From positions 1 to 22,598 of the IMG/VR virus record IMGVR_UViG_3300021962_000702: a stretch of DNA of 22,598 nucleotides; one strand, 5' to 3'. Below the pieces are notes generated by a model. It had not been told where the DNA came from. It saw only the letters and a program-made list of their open reading frames with translations, and made no database searches. Source of the DNA: a virus. The translations under genes were made by a program, and so were the position numbers. Shown here in pieces: positions 6,993 to 14,704 of this stretch (within the stretch, counting starts at the first letter, position 1; each line of letters begins with the position of its first letter).

Positions 6993-7438
6993 TATCGTGA
7001 GTTAAAAAGTTCTTCTTCTGTAATGACTTTAAATTCTAACATTCTATCAGCACACCACTCTTGTGCTGCTTTCCACTTTGCTTGATTGACTGCATAAGTT
7101 CTACATTCGTGTAGATAAGATTTAGTCACTCTTGATTTTTGTTTTGGTGGAACGGTTTGTTTCTTTGGTTTCACCTCAATCACATAAGTCTTAATTTTAC
7201 CAGATGACTCTTTAACTTTGATTAAGTAGTCTGGAAAGTATCGATGCACTCTACCATCAACAGGAGAAACATAACCAATACAAAACTCTTCTGATGCCCA
7301 AGAAATAATACTTGGATTGTGATCACAGTAATAACAAAATTTGCGTTCCCAACTACTTCTGCAAATTATGTTATTTGCGTCACCTTTATACTTTTCTGGA
7401 TAAGATGGTTTATAGATACTCTTAATACTTTCTGCCAT
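6992..7438 (-). CDS. gp4: Head completion protein gp4
   Basis: A 148-residue protein, close to T4 gp4 (150). MAESIKSIYKPSYPEKYKGD opens it, followed by IICRSSWERKFCYYCD, SWASEEFCIGYVSPVDGRVHRYFPDYLI, YVIEVKPKKQTVPP and KAAQEWCADRMLEFKVITEE. The SSWER, E(E), FPDY and EVKPKK elements follow a PD-(D/E)XK-like nuclease pattern seen in this family. In T4, gp4 completes filled heads before tail joining. The frame is open back to 7684, but the late promoter at 7476-7468 lies inside that extension, so ATG 7438 is chosen; it leaves a leader of roughly 25 bases. It is the first gene of the minus-strand operon. Confidence 0.8.
   Translation of the reverse strand: MAESIKSIYKPSYPEKYKGDANNIICRSSWERKFCYYCDHNPSIISWASEEFCIGYVSPVDGRVHRYFPDYLIKVKESSGKIKTYVIEVKPKKQTVPPKQKSRVTKSYLHECRTYAVNQAKWKAAQEWCADRMLEFKVITEEELFNSR
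7411..7418 (+). promoter_or_regulatory. Possible variant late promoter for the gp54-like gene
   Basis: TATAGATA (7 of 8 to TATAAATA) lies on the plus strand inside the start of gp4, 59 bases before ATG 7477. It is the only reasonable late-type element found upstream of that gene. One mismatch makes it weak. Confidence 0.22.
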
Positions 7439-7467
7439 TTCCAGCATACATAATATATCAGTAAAAG

Positions 7468-7476
7468 TATTTATAG
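7468..7476 (-). promoter_or_regulatory. T4-like late promoter CTATAAATA driving gp4-128aa-gp48-gp53
   Basis: On the minus strand the bases from 7476 to 7468 read CTATAAATA, a perfect match to the T4 late consensus TATAAATA. Transcription would start about 10 bases further on and leave a short leader before the gp4 ATG (7438). It fits head, tube and baseplate genes being late and fits gp33 being encoded nearby. The site ends one base before the ATG of the divergent gene at 7477. Confidence 0.8.
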
Positions 7477-8523
7477 ATGGCAACGCCACCACTAACGAGA
7501 GAGGAGTATCAAAGATTATTTCCATCTTTTGTTGAGATGTTTCCTGAAGGTAATTATGGACCATCTGAAGCAACTGGAGTTCCTCGTCAAACATCAGATC
7601 CAAATCAATCGGGAGATGGAACAAGTCCTGGTAATGGGCAATCTGCTGATAATCGTATTTTTGCAGGTAATGTAGCACCATCAATAAAAGTTGCAGATCA
7701 GATTAAAGAAAAACTTCTTCGTCCAGCATTAACTTCTCATTATCAATGTTGGTTTAATCCTCCAGAGAAAGTTTATAACTGGATTAAAGATAATAAGGGA
7801 TTTGATTATCGTGGTTTTGGTAATGGCAATCAAGAACTAATATCTTTATCTTGTAGTGAAGCAGCATTACCAGGATCTTCATTTATGACCAATGAGATTA
7901 CTGATGATCACACTGGAGTCACTGAGAGACACGCATATCGTAGAGCATATGATGATCGTACTGATTTTACTTTTTATGTAGATCACGGACGACCAGATGG
8001 AAATTATAATGTTCTTTGGTTTTTTGAGAAATGGATGCAATATATTGCAAATGAAGAAGATGCGAATGGATTGGAAAGTCGTCAGTTTAATTATAGAATT
8101 AGATTTCCGGAAGACTATTATAGCGATGAATTGTTTATCAATAAGTTTGAAAGAGATTTGAAAGGACAATTCTTACAGTATAAATTTATGCAAGCATATC
8201 CAATCAGCATAAATTCAATTCCTGTTTCTTATGAGTCTTCTCAACTTCTTAAGGTAACTGTTTCCTTTACCTATACACGTTATTTGACGAAGAGATATAA
8301 TAATATTGCACCACAAGATCTTGGCCAGCAACGTGCTACAGGAGTTCCAAATCCACCAACTTCTTCGCAGGCAAGACAGAATACAAATGCAACGCAACCT
8401 GCAGGAATACTTGCTGATGGGGAAGATCCTTTGTTTAACACTCGTAGGATAACGCCAATTACCGATAGAACAAATAGAGTTAGAAATAGAAATCAGGTTA
8501 TTACCGGAGGATTCATTCGGTAA
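7477..8523 (+). CDS. gp54: Tail-tube-fold structural protein, likely gp54 (tube initiator)
   Basis: A 348-residue protein. Residues 1-60 are Pro/Gly/Ser/Asn-rich, and the end (from about 275) is Gln/Asn/Thr-rich. The core reads LTSHYQCWFNPPEK, LISLSCSEAALPGSSF, DRTDFTFYVDHG, LWFFEKWMQYI, YRIRFPEDYYSDELFI, LQYKFMQAYPISINSIPVSYESS and LLKVTVSFTYTRYL. This is the order of strands and helix in the gp19/gp54 tail-tube family, including the final YP..I..I..SY and TV.FTYTRY elements. gp54 starts the tube on the gp48 cap. Next to gp48/gp53 and gp26 this is the best guess; another tube-like baseplate protein is possible. No clear Shine-Dalgarno precedes the ATG, which almost touches the divergent late promoter. 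Confidence 0.68.
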   Translation: MATPPLTREEYQRLFPSFVEMFPEGNYGPSEATGVPRQTSDPNQSGDGTSPGNGQSADNRIFAGNVAPSIKVADQIKEKLLRPALTSHYQCWFNPPEKVYNWIKDNKGFDYRGFGNGNQELISLSCSEAALPGSSFMTNEITDDHTGVTERHAYRRAYDDRTDFTFYVDHGRPDGNYNVLWFFEKWMQYIANEEDANGLESRQFNYRIRFPEDYYSDELFINKFERDLKGQFLQYKFMQAYPISINSIPVSYESSQLLKVTVSFTYTRYLTKRYNNIAPQDLGQQRATGVPNPPTSSQARQNTNATQPAGILADGEDPLFNTRRITPITDRTNRVRNRNQVITGGFIR

Positions 8524-8528
8524 TCTAT

Positions 8529-8536
8529 TCTAAATA
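8529..8536 (+). promoter_or_regulatory. Possible variant late promoter before gp26
   Basis: TCTAAATA (7 of 8 to TATAAATA) lies 28 bases before the gp26 ATG in the 40-base gap after the gp54-like gene. The same octamer occurs at 21664-21671, also just upstream of a gene. Position is right; sequence match is imperfect. Confidence 0.35.
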
Positions 8537-8563
8537 ATCACACTGAAACTTCTATAGGACATT

Positions 8564-9283
8564 ATGCCTTTACCTAAGATTTCGACGCCAACTTATGAAC
8601 TTGAGTTGCCTTCAACCGGACAAAAAATTAAGTATAGACCTTTTCTTGTAAAAGAAGAAAAACTATTGGTCATTGCATTGGAATCTGAAGATACAAAACA
8701 GATTACTAATGCAATTAAGACCGTAATTAAAAACTGTATTGAAACTAAGGGAGTTAAAGTAGAAGCACTTCCTACGTTTGATATTGAATATCTTTTCCTA
8801 AACATTCGTGGAAAGTCTGTTGGGGAAGAAATTGAAGTTAATATTATCTGTCCTGATGATGGTGAGACACAAGTTCCGGTAAAAATTAATATAGATGATA
8901 TTCAGATTCAAAAGGATCCGGAGCATAATAATAAAATTAAACTTGACGACTCAATTATGATGGAAATGAAATATCCATCATTGGATCAGTTCATTAAGAG
9001 TAATTTTGATCTTTCATCGGATAGTACGATGGATCAATCATTTGAATTGATTTCTTCTTGTATTGATAAGATTTATACTGAAGATGAAGTTTGGGTAACT
9101 GCAGATGTAACCAAAAAAGAACTTATGGAGTTCTTAGATCAAATGAACTCGACACAATTCAAAGAAATTGAAAAGTTCTTTGAGACAATGCCCAAACTTT
9201 CTCATACTATTAAGGTCAAAAATCCAAATACTGAAGTTGAAAATGAGGTCGTATTGGAGGGACTCTCAAGTTTTTTCGCATAG
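8564..9283 (+). CDS. gp26: Baseplate hub assembly protein gp26 (T4_baseplate family)
   Basis: A 239-residue protein starting MPLPKISTPTYELELPSTGQ, with IKYRPFLVKEEKLLVIALES, FDIEYLFLNIRGKSVGEEIE, CPDDGETQVPV, MKYPSLDQF, ELMEFLDQMNSTQFKEIEKF and FETMPKLSH. This is the T4 base-plate family (gp26), well kept in cyanophages. T4 gp26 is needed to assemble the central hub. The ribosome site AGGAC lies 3 bases before the ATG. The gene ends at TAG 9281-9283, directly after T TTT TTC; a -1 slip there would enter the next small ORF and make a 299-residue fusion. With large tape-measure-like genes following, it could act as a tail assembly chaperone (inference). Confidence 0.85.
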   Translation: MPLPKISTPTYELELPSTGQKIKYRPFLVKEEKLLVIALESEDTKQITNAIKTVIKNCIETKGVKVEALPTFDIEYLFLNIRGKSVGEEIEVNIICPDDGETQVPVKINIDDIQIQKDPEHNNKIKLDDSIMMEMKYPSLDQFIKSNFDLSSDSTMDQSFELISSCIDKIYTEDEVWVTADVTKKELMEFLDQMNSTQFKEIEKFFETMPKLSHTIKVKNPNTEVENEVVLEGLSSFFA

Positions 9284-9320
9284 GGATGAGTCATATGGAC
9301 CTGGAGAGTTACTTCAGGTT
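9256..9320 (+). promoter_or_regulatory. Putative -1 programmed ribosomal frameshift signal at the end of gp26
   Basis: T TTT TTC at 9271-9277 is an X_XXY_YYZ heptamer in the gp26 frame (AGT TTT TTC GCA TAG). GGAGGG at 9256-9261, 9 bases upstream, resembles the internal Shine-Dalgarno that stimulates dnaX frameshifting; it is too far from ATG 9286 to serve as an ordinary ribosome site. Downstream, GACCTGG (9298-9304) can pair with TCAGGTT (9314-9320), a modest stem with two G-T pairs, about 20 bases past the heptamer and thus farther than usual. The -1 frame continues without a stop into the ORF ending at 9462. Confidence 0.55.
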
Positions 9321-9462
9321 AAACTTTTCCTTGATGCAGTATCATAAATATTCATTAACAGAGATTGAAAATATGATGCCTTGGGAAAGGGACATTTACG
9401 TGATCTTGTTGAAACAGCATCTGGAAGAAGAAGAACTCAAACAACAACAGCAGCAGCGATAA
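9286..9462 (+). CDS. Small ORF in the gp51 position, likely the frameshift extension of gp26
   Basis: 58 residues from ATG 9286: DLESYFRLNFSLMQYHKYS, LTEIENMMPWERDIYVILL, then an acidic and Gln-rich tail (EEEEL.QQQQQ). A second ATG at 9295 is possible. The pattern LxEIxxMxPWERDxYxxLL is typical of short C-terminal domains of tail assembly chaperones. In T4, gene 51 (hub assembly catalyst, 249 residues) follows 26, so this may be a much-reduced gp51 equivalent. ATG 9286 has only a poor ribosome site (AGGG touching it). The ORF is open in the -1 frame of gp26, so it may be made mainly as a gp26 fusion. Its TAA abuts the ATG of the next gene. Confidence 0.7.
   Translation: MSHMDLESYFRLNFSLMQYHKYSLTEIENMMPWERDIYVILLKQHLEEEELKQQQQQR
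9343..9350 (+). promoter_or_regulatory. Possible late promoter CATAAATA before the first tape-measure-like gene
   Basis: CATAAATA, a NATAAATA-type octamer, lies inside the small ORF 113 bases before ATG 9463. It could give the two large tail genes their own late start. Internal to a coding sequence, so moderate to low confidence. Confidence 0.35.
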
Positions 9463-11760
9463 ATGGCATCAGTATCCGAAAAAATTGATGAAAGAATTTT
9501 AAGGCTACTGGGTCTTGAGGATGTTTTTGACCTTGATTATGATACTTATCTAACTCTTCTTAAGGAAGCAATTGTTACCGGATCAAAGAGGTTACCTCAA
9601 GAAGAACTTGCATTACTTGCTAATGAACGAAAAAGGGTAAGAGGAAAGAAAGGTAGATTTAAACCAAAGAAAGATAAAATAACTGCAGGTAAAGTTGCAA
9701 CAACAAAGTTTCTAAAACCAGAAAAGAAAACATTAGCACTTCCACCTTCACCAACAACTTCTTCAGAAGAAGGAGGTGGATTTGTTGGAATTAAAAAAAC
9801 ATTAGATTCTATTTTAAGTACTTTAGGATCTAAGTTTAAGTTTGATCAAAAGCAAGCAGATCAAGATAGAAAAGAAAAAGAGACAGAAAAAAGAGGAAAG
9901 AGAGAAGCATCATTAGAGGGATTTAAAAAAGGTGTTGCTGGAATCGTAGCAACTACTAAAAAATTACTTGATCCTTTTCAAGCAATCATTGATCGTATTT
10001 GGAAATTCATATTCTTTACTTTACTTGGTAGAGCATTCACTAAGTTTATGGAGTGGATGAGTGATAAAGGAAATCAAGAAAAGTTTAATTCCTTTATAGA
10101 ATTCTTAACGGATCACTGGCCTGCTCTTGCTGGTCTTTATGTTTTATTTGGAACTAGTTTTGGAAAATTAGTACGTGGATTATTAAAAGGTGCAACAAGA
10201 ATGATCGTTGCACTTGCAACCAATATTCCAAAAATCTTTGGATTCATTCGTAAAAATAAAAAACTTGCATTCCTAGCACTTGCTGCCGCACCATTAGTAA
10301 GTAGAGAGATTGGAAATTTATTTGCGGATAAAGAAACACCGGAGTCTGGTTTAATACCAACGAAGAATCTAGAGTTAGACCAAGCAAAACAATCCGCAGA
10401 TCAAGCAGCAAATACTAAAGTTCCAACATTAAATTTTGGTGGAATGGTTCCTAAGTTTAATTTTGGAGGAATGCTTCCAACATTTGCAATGGGAGGAATG
10501 GATTTTTCAGGTGGTGTTCCAATTATGGGTGCAGGTCAGGATGATACTCTAATTGCAGCAAAAACTGGTGAAGCAATTCTGACTGAAAAAGATCAGCAAG
10601 ATATTGGTCAGAGATATGTTGATAGAAATACTGGACAACCTTTAAACATTCCTCAGTATCTTGCAGGAAGAAAACCAGGATCTGTTGCTATGGGTAACTT
10701 AAGATTTCCTGGATTTGGTGGTGGGTTTTTTAATGGAGGAATGATATCTAAGTTTAAAGACGGTGGAATTGTTGGTGGATTTAGTGGCGGAACAAGTCAA
10801 TTTGGAGAAGTTCCTCTTGTTAGAGCAGCGTTATCTTCAGGAATAAAAGGACAAGAGTTAGCGGCATTTTTAGCACAGATGTCTCACGAGACTGGTGGAT
10901 TTAAATGGAGCAGAGAACTTGGAAGAGGTGAAGGAATGGGATATAGTGGTGGAAGTAGATATCACGGAAGAGGATATACTCAACTTACTCACGACTATAA
11001 TTACAGACACTTTGGAAAAAAATTAGGAGTTGATTTAGTAAAAGATCCTGATTTGTTATTAAAAGATCCTAACCTATCAGCAAGAGTTGCTGTAGAATAT
11101 TGGAAAGAAAGAGTAAGACCAAAAGTTAAAGATTGGAGTAATGTTCTTTCGCACTCTGCAGCAATTAATTATCCAGCAGCAACATCACCTGAACAAATAG
11201 TTGGATATAGTGATAGAGCAAATAAGTTCAATTATTATCTCAAGAATTTAAAATCAATTGTAGCAAGGAGCACTCCAAAACCACAGGATAAACCAAAGAA
11301 AAAGTCTCCTGGACTTTTGGAAAATTTTGCATCCTTTATGCCTACTTCACTTTCATTTTTTAGGGGTGGATTAATTAAAGAAAATACCGGAATGAATGTT
11401 AAAGGAGCAACGGCAGATAGACAGCATATTCTTGCTCAACCTGGTGAATATGTTCTTCCAGTTGATACGGTAAATCGTCTTGGAACTTCTTTAATTGATA
11501 AACTTGTTGCTATGACCGATAGCAACTCTAATCCATATTTGGGAAGAGGAACTGTAAGAAAACCGCAGATTACTCCTTATAACGCTTCTGCATTTAATCG
11601 TGGTGGTATGATGACTCTACCTCCAATTACACAATCTGCAGGAGGAGGAAGAGCAAGGTCTGCTGGTCTTGGTGGTGGTTCTGAAGTTCCTGAGTTTTCT
11701 GCAACTGCTCCTGGTAATGAAAGAGCAATAAATGCAAGTATTTACGGATTGGTAGGATAA
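9463..11760 (+). CDS. Large tail protein, tape-measure-like, with embedded GH19 chitinase/lysozyme domain
   Basis: A 765-residue protein. The N-terminus is helical and Lys-rich (1-165), followed by hydrophobic segments around DRIWKFIFFTLLG (177-189), LAGLYVLFG and KLAFLALAAAPL, as in tape-measure proteins. Then come Gly/Phe/Met repeats (NFGGMVPKFNFGGM) and GEAILTEKDQQ. Residues about 449-597 form a GH19-type glycosidase: FLAQMSHETGGF with E476, SREL with E485, RYHGRGYTQLT (499-509), NYRHFGKKLGVDL and PDLLLKDP. GH19 enzymes cut beta-1,4 glycan chains, here probably peptidoglycan during DNA injection. A second QPGEYVLP motif lies nearer the C-terminus. It shares the FIFFT..LG motif with the next gene. 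It sits where a tape measure is expected (after gp26), so a gp29-like role is likely but unproven. Confidence 0.72.
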   Translation: MASVSEKIDERILRLLGLEDVFDLDYDTYLTLLKEAIVTGSKRLPQEELALLANERKRVRGKKGRFKPKKDKITAGKVATTKFLKPEKKTLALPPSPTTSSEEGGGFVGIKKTLDSILSTLGSKFKFDQKQADQDRKEKETEKRGKREASLEGFKKGVAGIVATTKKLLDPFQAIIDRIWKFIFFTLLGRAFTKFMEWMSDKGNQEKFNSFIEFLTDHWPALAGLYVLFGTSFGKLVRGLLKGATRMIVALATNIPKIFGFIRKNKKLAFLALAAAPLVSREIGNLFADKETPESGLIPTKNLELDQAKQSADQAANTKVPTLNFGGMVPKFNFGGMLPTFAMGGMDFSGGVPIMGAGQDDTLIAAKTGEAILTEKDQQDIGQRYVDRNTGQPLNIPQYLAGRKPGSVAMGNLRFPGFGGGFFNGGMISKFKDGGIVGGFSGGTSQFGEVPLVRAALSSGIKGQELAAFLAQMSHETGGFKWSRELGRGEGMGYSGGSRYHGRGYTQLTHDYNYRHFGKKLGVDLVKDPDLLLKDPNLSARVAVEYWKERVRPKVKDWSNVLSHSAAINYPAATSPEQIVGYSDRANKFNYYLKNLKSIVARSTPKPQDKPKKKSPGLLENFASFMPTSLSFFRGGLIKENTGMNVKGATADRQHILAQPGEYVLPVDTVNRLGTSLIDKLVAMTDSNSNPYLGRGTVRKPQITPYNASAFNRGGMMTLPPITQSAGGGRARSAGLGGGSEVPEFSATAPGNERAINASIYGLVG

Positions 11761-11764
11761 TCAA

Positions 11765-14701
11765 ATGGCAAAAATAACCAATCCTTCAAAACTACTACCA
11801 TCAGCAAAATCAACTGCGATCACAAGAGTTGGAAAACCTAATATTCTCGCAAAGACATCTCCACTCTCAAAAGGTTTATTAGCAAAAAGAGAAAATAAAG
11901 ATGCTACGGATGCAAACAATAAATTAGTTAAAGTAGATAAGTTTCTAAAATCAGATCTTATAGTCTCTAAAAAGAAAGCAGAAGTCAAGAGAAAGGAGAC
12001 TGAAAAAGAAGATTTTGCAGAAGCAGAAAAGAAATTAGAAACACCACAATCTAAAAAATTCAAACTTCCTGGAATTTCTTTACCTTCCTTAGGTTTTATG
12101 GATAGGGTAAAGAGGTTTATATTCTTTACCGCACTTGGATGGGCACTACCAAAAATACTTGAATTCTTACCTAAACTTCAAGGATTTGCAAATATTATAG
12201 GTGGTGTTTATAACTTTGCTGAAGGATTATTTGGTAAGTTATTTGATGGTTTTATGAGTCTCGTCAAGTTTGGTGGAGACTTAAAAGATAAAACACTTGG
12301 ATTTATTGCAACAGCAAAAGCAGGTGTAGGTGGAAACTACCAAAAAGAATTTGATAAATTAGAGAAGCAATTTAATACTTTTGTAAATGCTTCCATTATT
12401 GCTGGAGTTCTTGCTGCAGATATTGGTGGTGCTGCGGTTGATGAGTTTAACAAACAAAGAAAAAAGGGACAGAAACCTGAACCTGGAAAACCCGGATCAA
12501 AAGCAGGTGCAAAGGCGGGATCAAAAGTAACAACGGGAAGAGGTGGAGAGAAACCAAAAGGAAAACCGAAAGTAACAACTGGAAAGGGTGGTAAAGTTCC
12601 TTCTTGGTGGAATAAAATGCTTCGTGGGCCTTTTGCAAAACTTAAAGGTCCTTTAAGTAAATTTGCAGGTGCTGCTGTTCCTGGACTAGGTGCTGCTGTT
12701 GGTGCTGCTGATGCAAAGGCAAGATTCGCTGCTGGTGATAAAATAGGAGGTTCAATTGCATCAGTATCTGCAGGTATTGATGGCATTAGTACCATTCTTG
12801 CATTAACTGGAGTTGGTGCTGTAGTTGCGGTTCCTCTTAGTGTCGTAAGTATGGGACTTGATGCAATACTCTTGATTAATGATATTGGAAAAGTAATAAA
12901 AGAAACTTGGCCAATGATGGGATGGCTTCCTACATTTAGAGGTGGCGGAAGAGTTGTTCGTAAGTATCAAGGCGGTGGAACTACAAGAGGTGGAAGACCA
13001 GTAGGAGCACCAAAGAGAAGAGGAATTACTCCAAGAAAAAGAAGAACAGTATTTAAACTAACTCCACCTAAATCTCAACCAGGTAAAGACATTGGTGGGG
13101 AAAAAGAAATAAAGAAATTATATCCTGATCCTGATAAGATGATGACCTTAGATGAATTTAATAGAAGTCCTATGGGACAGGGTTCATATAATTATAATAT
13201 GTATAAGGATGATTTTAAGAAGAGAACTAAAAAACCAAATCCATATAAAGCACTTACTGGAACTGCAAAGATACTGAAAGATATTCCATTAGTCGGTGGA
13301 TTAATGGGTGCTGCTGTTGATATTGCACTTGGACAAAAACCAGATGTAAGAGTTTATCGTTCTATTGCATCTGGTATTGGAAGTCTTGTAGAAAGTCTTG
13401 CAAATCAAAAAACAAATCAAAGTATAACTTCTTTGATGAGAGACATTAGAGGTTTTGCTGAAGGTGGTAGTGTTCCTACATCAAGACAACTTAGAACTGA
13501 TACTAAATCTCTAAGTTCCGGTGATTTAATTTCTAAACTTCTTGAGACAACAATCATACAAAAAGTAAATGATGCAATTCAAAATCTTGAAAAAGAATTG
13601 AATTTAAAAGGTGGTAAAGGTAAAGATGGTGAGGGACCACCTGGACCTCCTGGAGAAGGTGAGACACCTGGAGCAAAACTCAGAGAAGGAAATAATGCTC
13701 AGATTGAAGCAGATCTTTTAGAGTATTTCACTGCATTATACGGCAAACCTGCAGCACTTGGAATTGTTGCTAACTTACAAAGAGAAAGTGGATATAGAAC
13801 AAGAACTCCAGAAAATAAAACTTTTGAAGGGATGGCCCAATGGGATAGAAAAGATAGATGGCCACGATTTGAAAAGTGGGCAAAAAGTAAAGGTCTTGAT
13901 CCATACAATAGAAACACTCAAGCACAATATATTGCAGTTGAACTAAAACAATATGGAACAGATAAAAGATTAAAACAAGCAAAATCACCTGAGTGGGCAG
14001 CACAACTTTTTTATGAAGAGTTTGAAAAGGGTGCGGATACTGGTAAGTATAGTGGAAGTGATACTGAAACTAAACACCTGAAATTTTTGGAAGATATTAA
14101 AAAAAGAAATCCTGATATTGGAAAGAGGTCTGGTGAAGTTGTAGTAAAGCCAGCAGCAAAACCATTGACACCAAGCGGTCAATATGTTCCTAGTGAAATG
14201 GGAACTAAACTTTCTGGTGATCTTGGTGATTTTATGAAATCTTGGGGAGGTGTTCCTGGATCAATACACCAACACTCTAGACACGGAGGACAAGGAACAA
14301 GATCTTATCCTTCATATCATAATGTCGATAGAGCAATTGATTTAGGAGCAAATGCTAATGAGCAAGGTCCTATTCTAAAGAAAATTGAAGAGTTTAATAA
14401 ACTAAAAGGAGTTAAACCAGTTCAACTTTTACACGCTGGAAATGATTCAACAGGTGATCACGATGATCACGTTCACGTAGCATATCAGGGTGGTGGTATA
14501 GTACCAAGAAAACCAAATCGTCCAATTCCAAACTCCTTTGCATCTTATGAAACTTATGGAAGTGGAATGATGATTGCAATTCAACCAATTATTGTTGAGA
14601 AACAAGTTCCAGTTTCTGGTGGTGGAAACAAGATGATTGCATTCCCAGTTCCAGTTGCTGTAAATAGTAATATGGATAACCTAAGTTTCAGTAGAGGATA
14701 A
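11765..14701 (+). CDS. Large tail protein, tape-measure-like, with lysozyme-type and LAS-type peptidase domains
   Basis: A 978-residue protein. It has a Lys-rich helical N-terminus, then DRVKRFIFFTALGWALPKI (FIFFT at 118-122) like the preceding gene, Gly/Lys-rich linkers, and hydrophobic segments (GISTILALTGVGAVVAVPLSV). A short collagen-like GPPGPPG run lies near 629. Residues about 643-775 resemble phage tail lysozyme: YFTALYGKPAALGIVANLQR followed by ESGY (E674), GMAQW, RFEKWA and AAQLFYEEFEKGAD. The C-terminal part has SYHNVDRAID (H852, D859), fitting SxHxxGxAxD apart from the G, and HDDHVHV (H902, H904), a LAS-type zinc peptidase pattern. It probably cleaves both glycan and peptide bonds of the host wall on injection. 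AGGAT lies before the ATG. Confidence 0.72.
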   Translation: MAKITNPSKLLPSAKSTAITRVGKPNILAKTSPLSKGLLAKRENKDATDANNKLVKVDKFLKSDLIVSKKKAEVKRKETEKEDFAEAEKKLETPQSKKFKLPGISLPSLGFMDRVKRFIFFTALGWALPKILEFLPKLQGFANIIGGVYNFAEGLFGKLFDGFMSLVKFGGDLKDKTLGFIATAKAGVGGNYQKEFDKLEKQFNTFVNASIIAGVLAADIGGAAVDEFNKQRKKGQKPEPGKPGSKAGAKAGSKVTTGRGGEKPKGKPKVTTGKGGKVPSWWNKMLRGPFAKLKGPLSKFAGAAVPGLGAAVGAADAKARFAAGDKIGGSIASVSAGIDGISTILALTGVGAVVAVPLSVVSMGLDAILLINDIGKVIKETWPMMGWLPTFRGGGRVVRKYQGGGTTRGGRPVGAPKRRGITPRKRRTVFKLTPPKSQPGKDIGGEKEIKKLYPDPDKMMTLDEFNRSPMGQGSYNYNMYKDDFKKRTKKPNPYKALTGTAKILKDIPLVGGLMGAAVDIALGQKPDVRVYRSIASGIGSLVESLANQKTNQSITSLMRDIRGFAEGGSVPTSRQLRTDTKSLSSGDLISKLLETTIIQKVNDAIQNLEKELNLKGGKGKDGEGPPGPPGEGETPGAKLREGNNAQIEADLLEYFTALYGKPAALGIVANLQRESGYRTRTPENKTFEGMAQWDRKDRWPRFEKWAKSKGLDPYNRNTQAQYIAVELKQYGTDKRLKQAKSPEWAAQLFYEEFEKGADTGKYSGSDTETKHLKFLEDIKKRNPDIGKRSGEVVVKPAAKPLTPSGQYVPSEMGTKLSGDLGDFMKSWGGVPGSIHQHSRHGGQGTRSYPSYHNVDRAIDLGANANEQGPILKKIEEFNKLKGVKPVQLLHAGNDSTGDHDDHVHVAYQGGGIVPRKPNRPIPNSFASYETYGSGMMIAIQPIIVEKQVPVSGGGNKMIAFPVPVAVNSNMDNLSFSRG

Positions 14702-14704
14702 AAA

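Noticed and set aside
6992-7684. Longer reading of gp4 starting at 7684
   Set aside because: The extra 82 residues run antisense into the gp54-like gene, include the late promoter and are not part of the usual gp4 length of about 150.
12337-12795. 152-residue minus-strand frame
   Set aside because: It is antisense to Gly/Lys/Ala-rich linkers of the large tail protein; no independent support.
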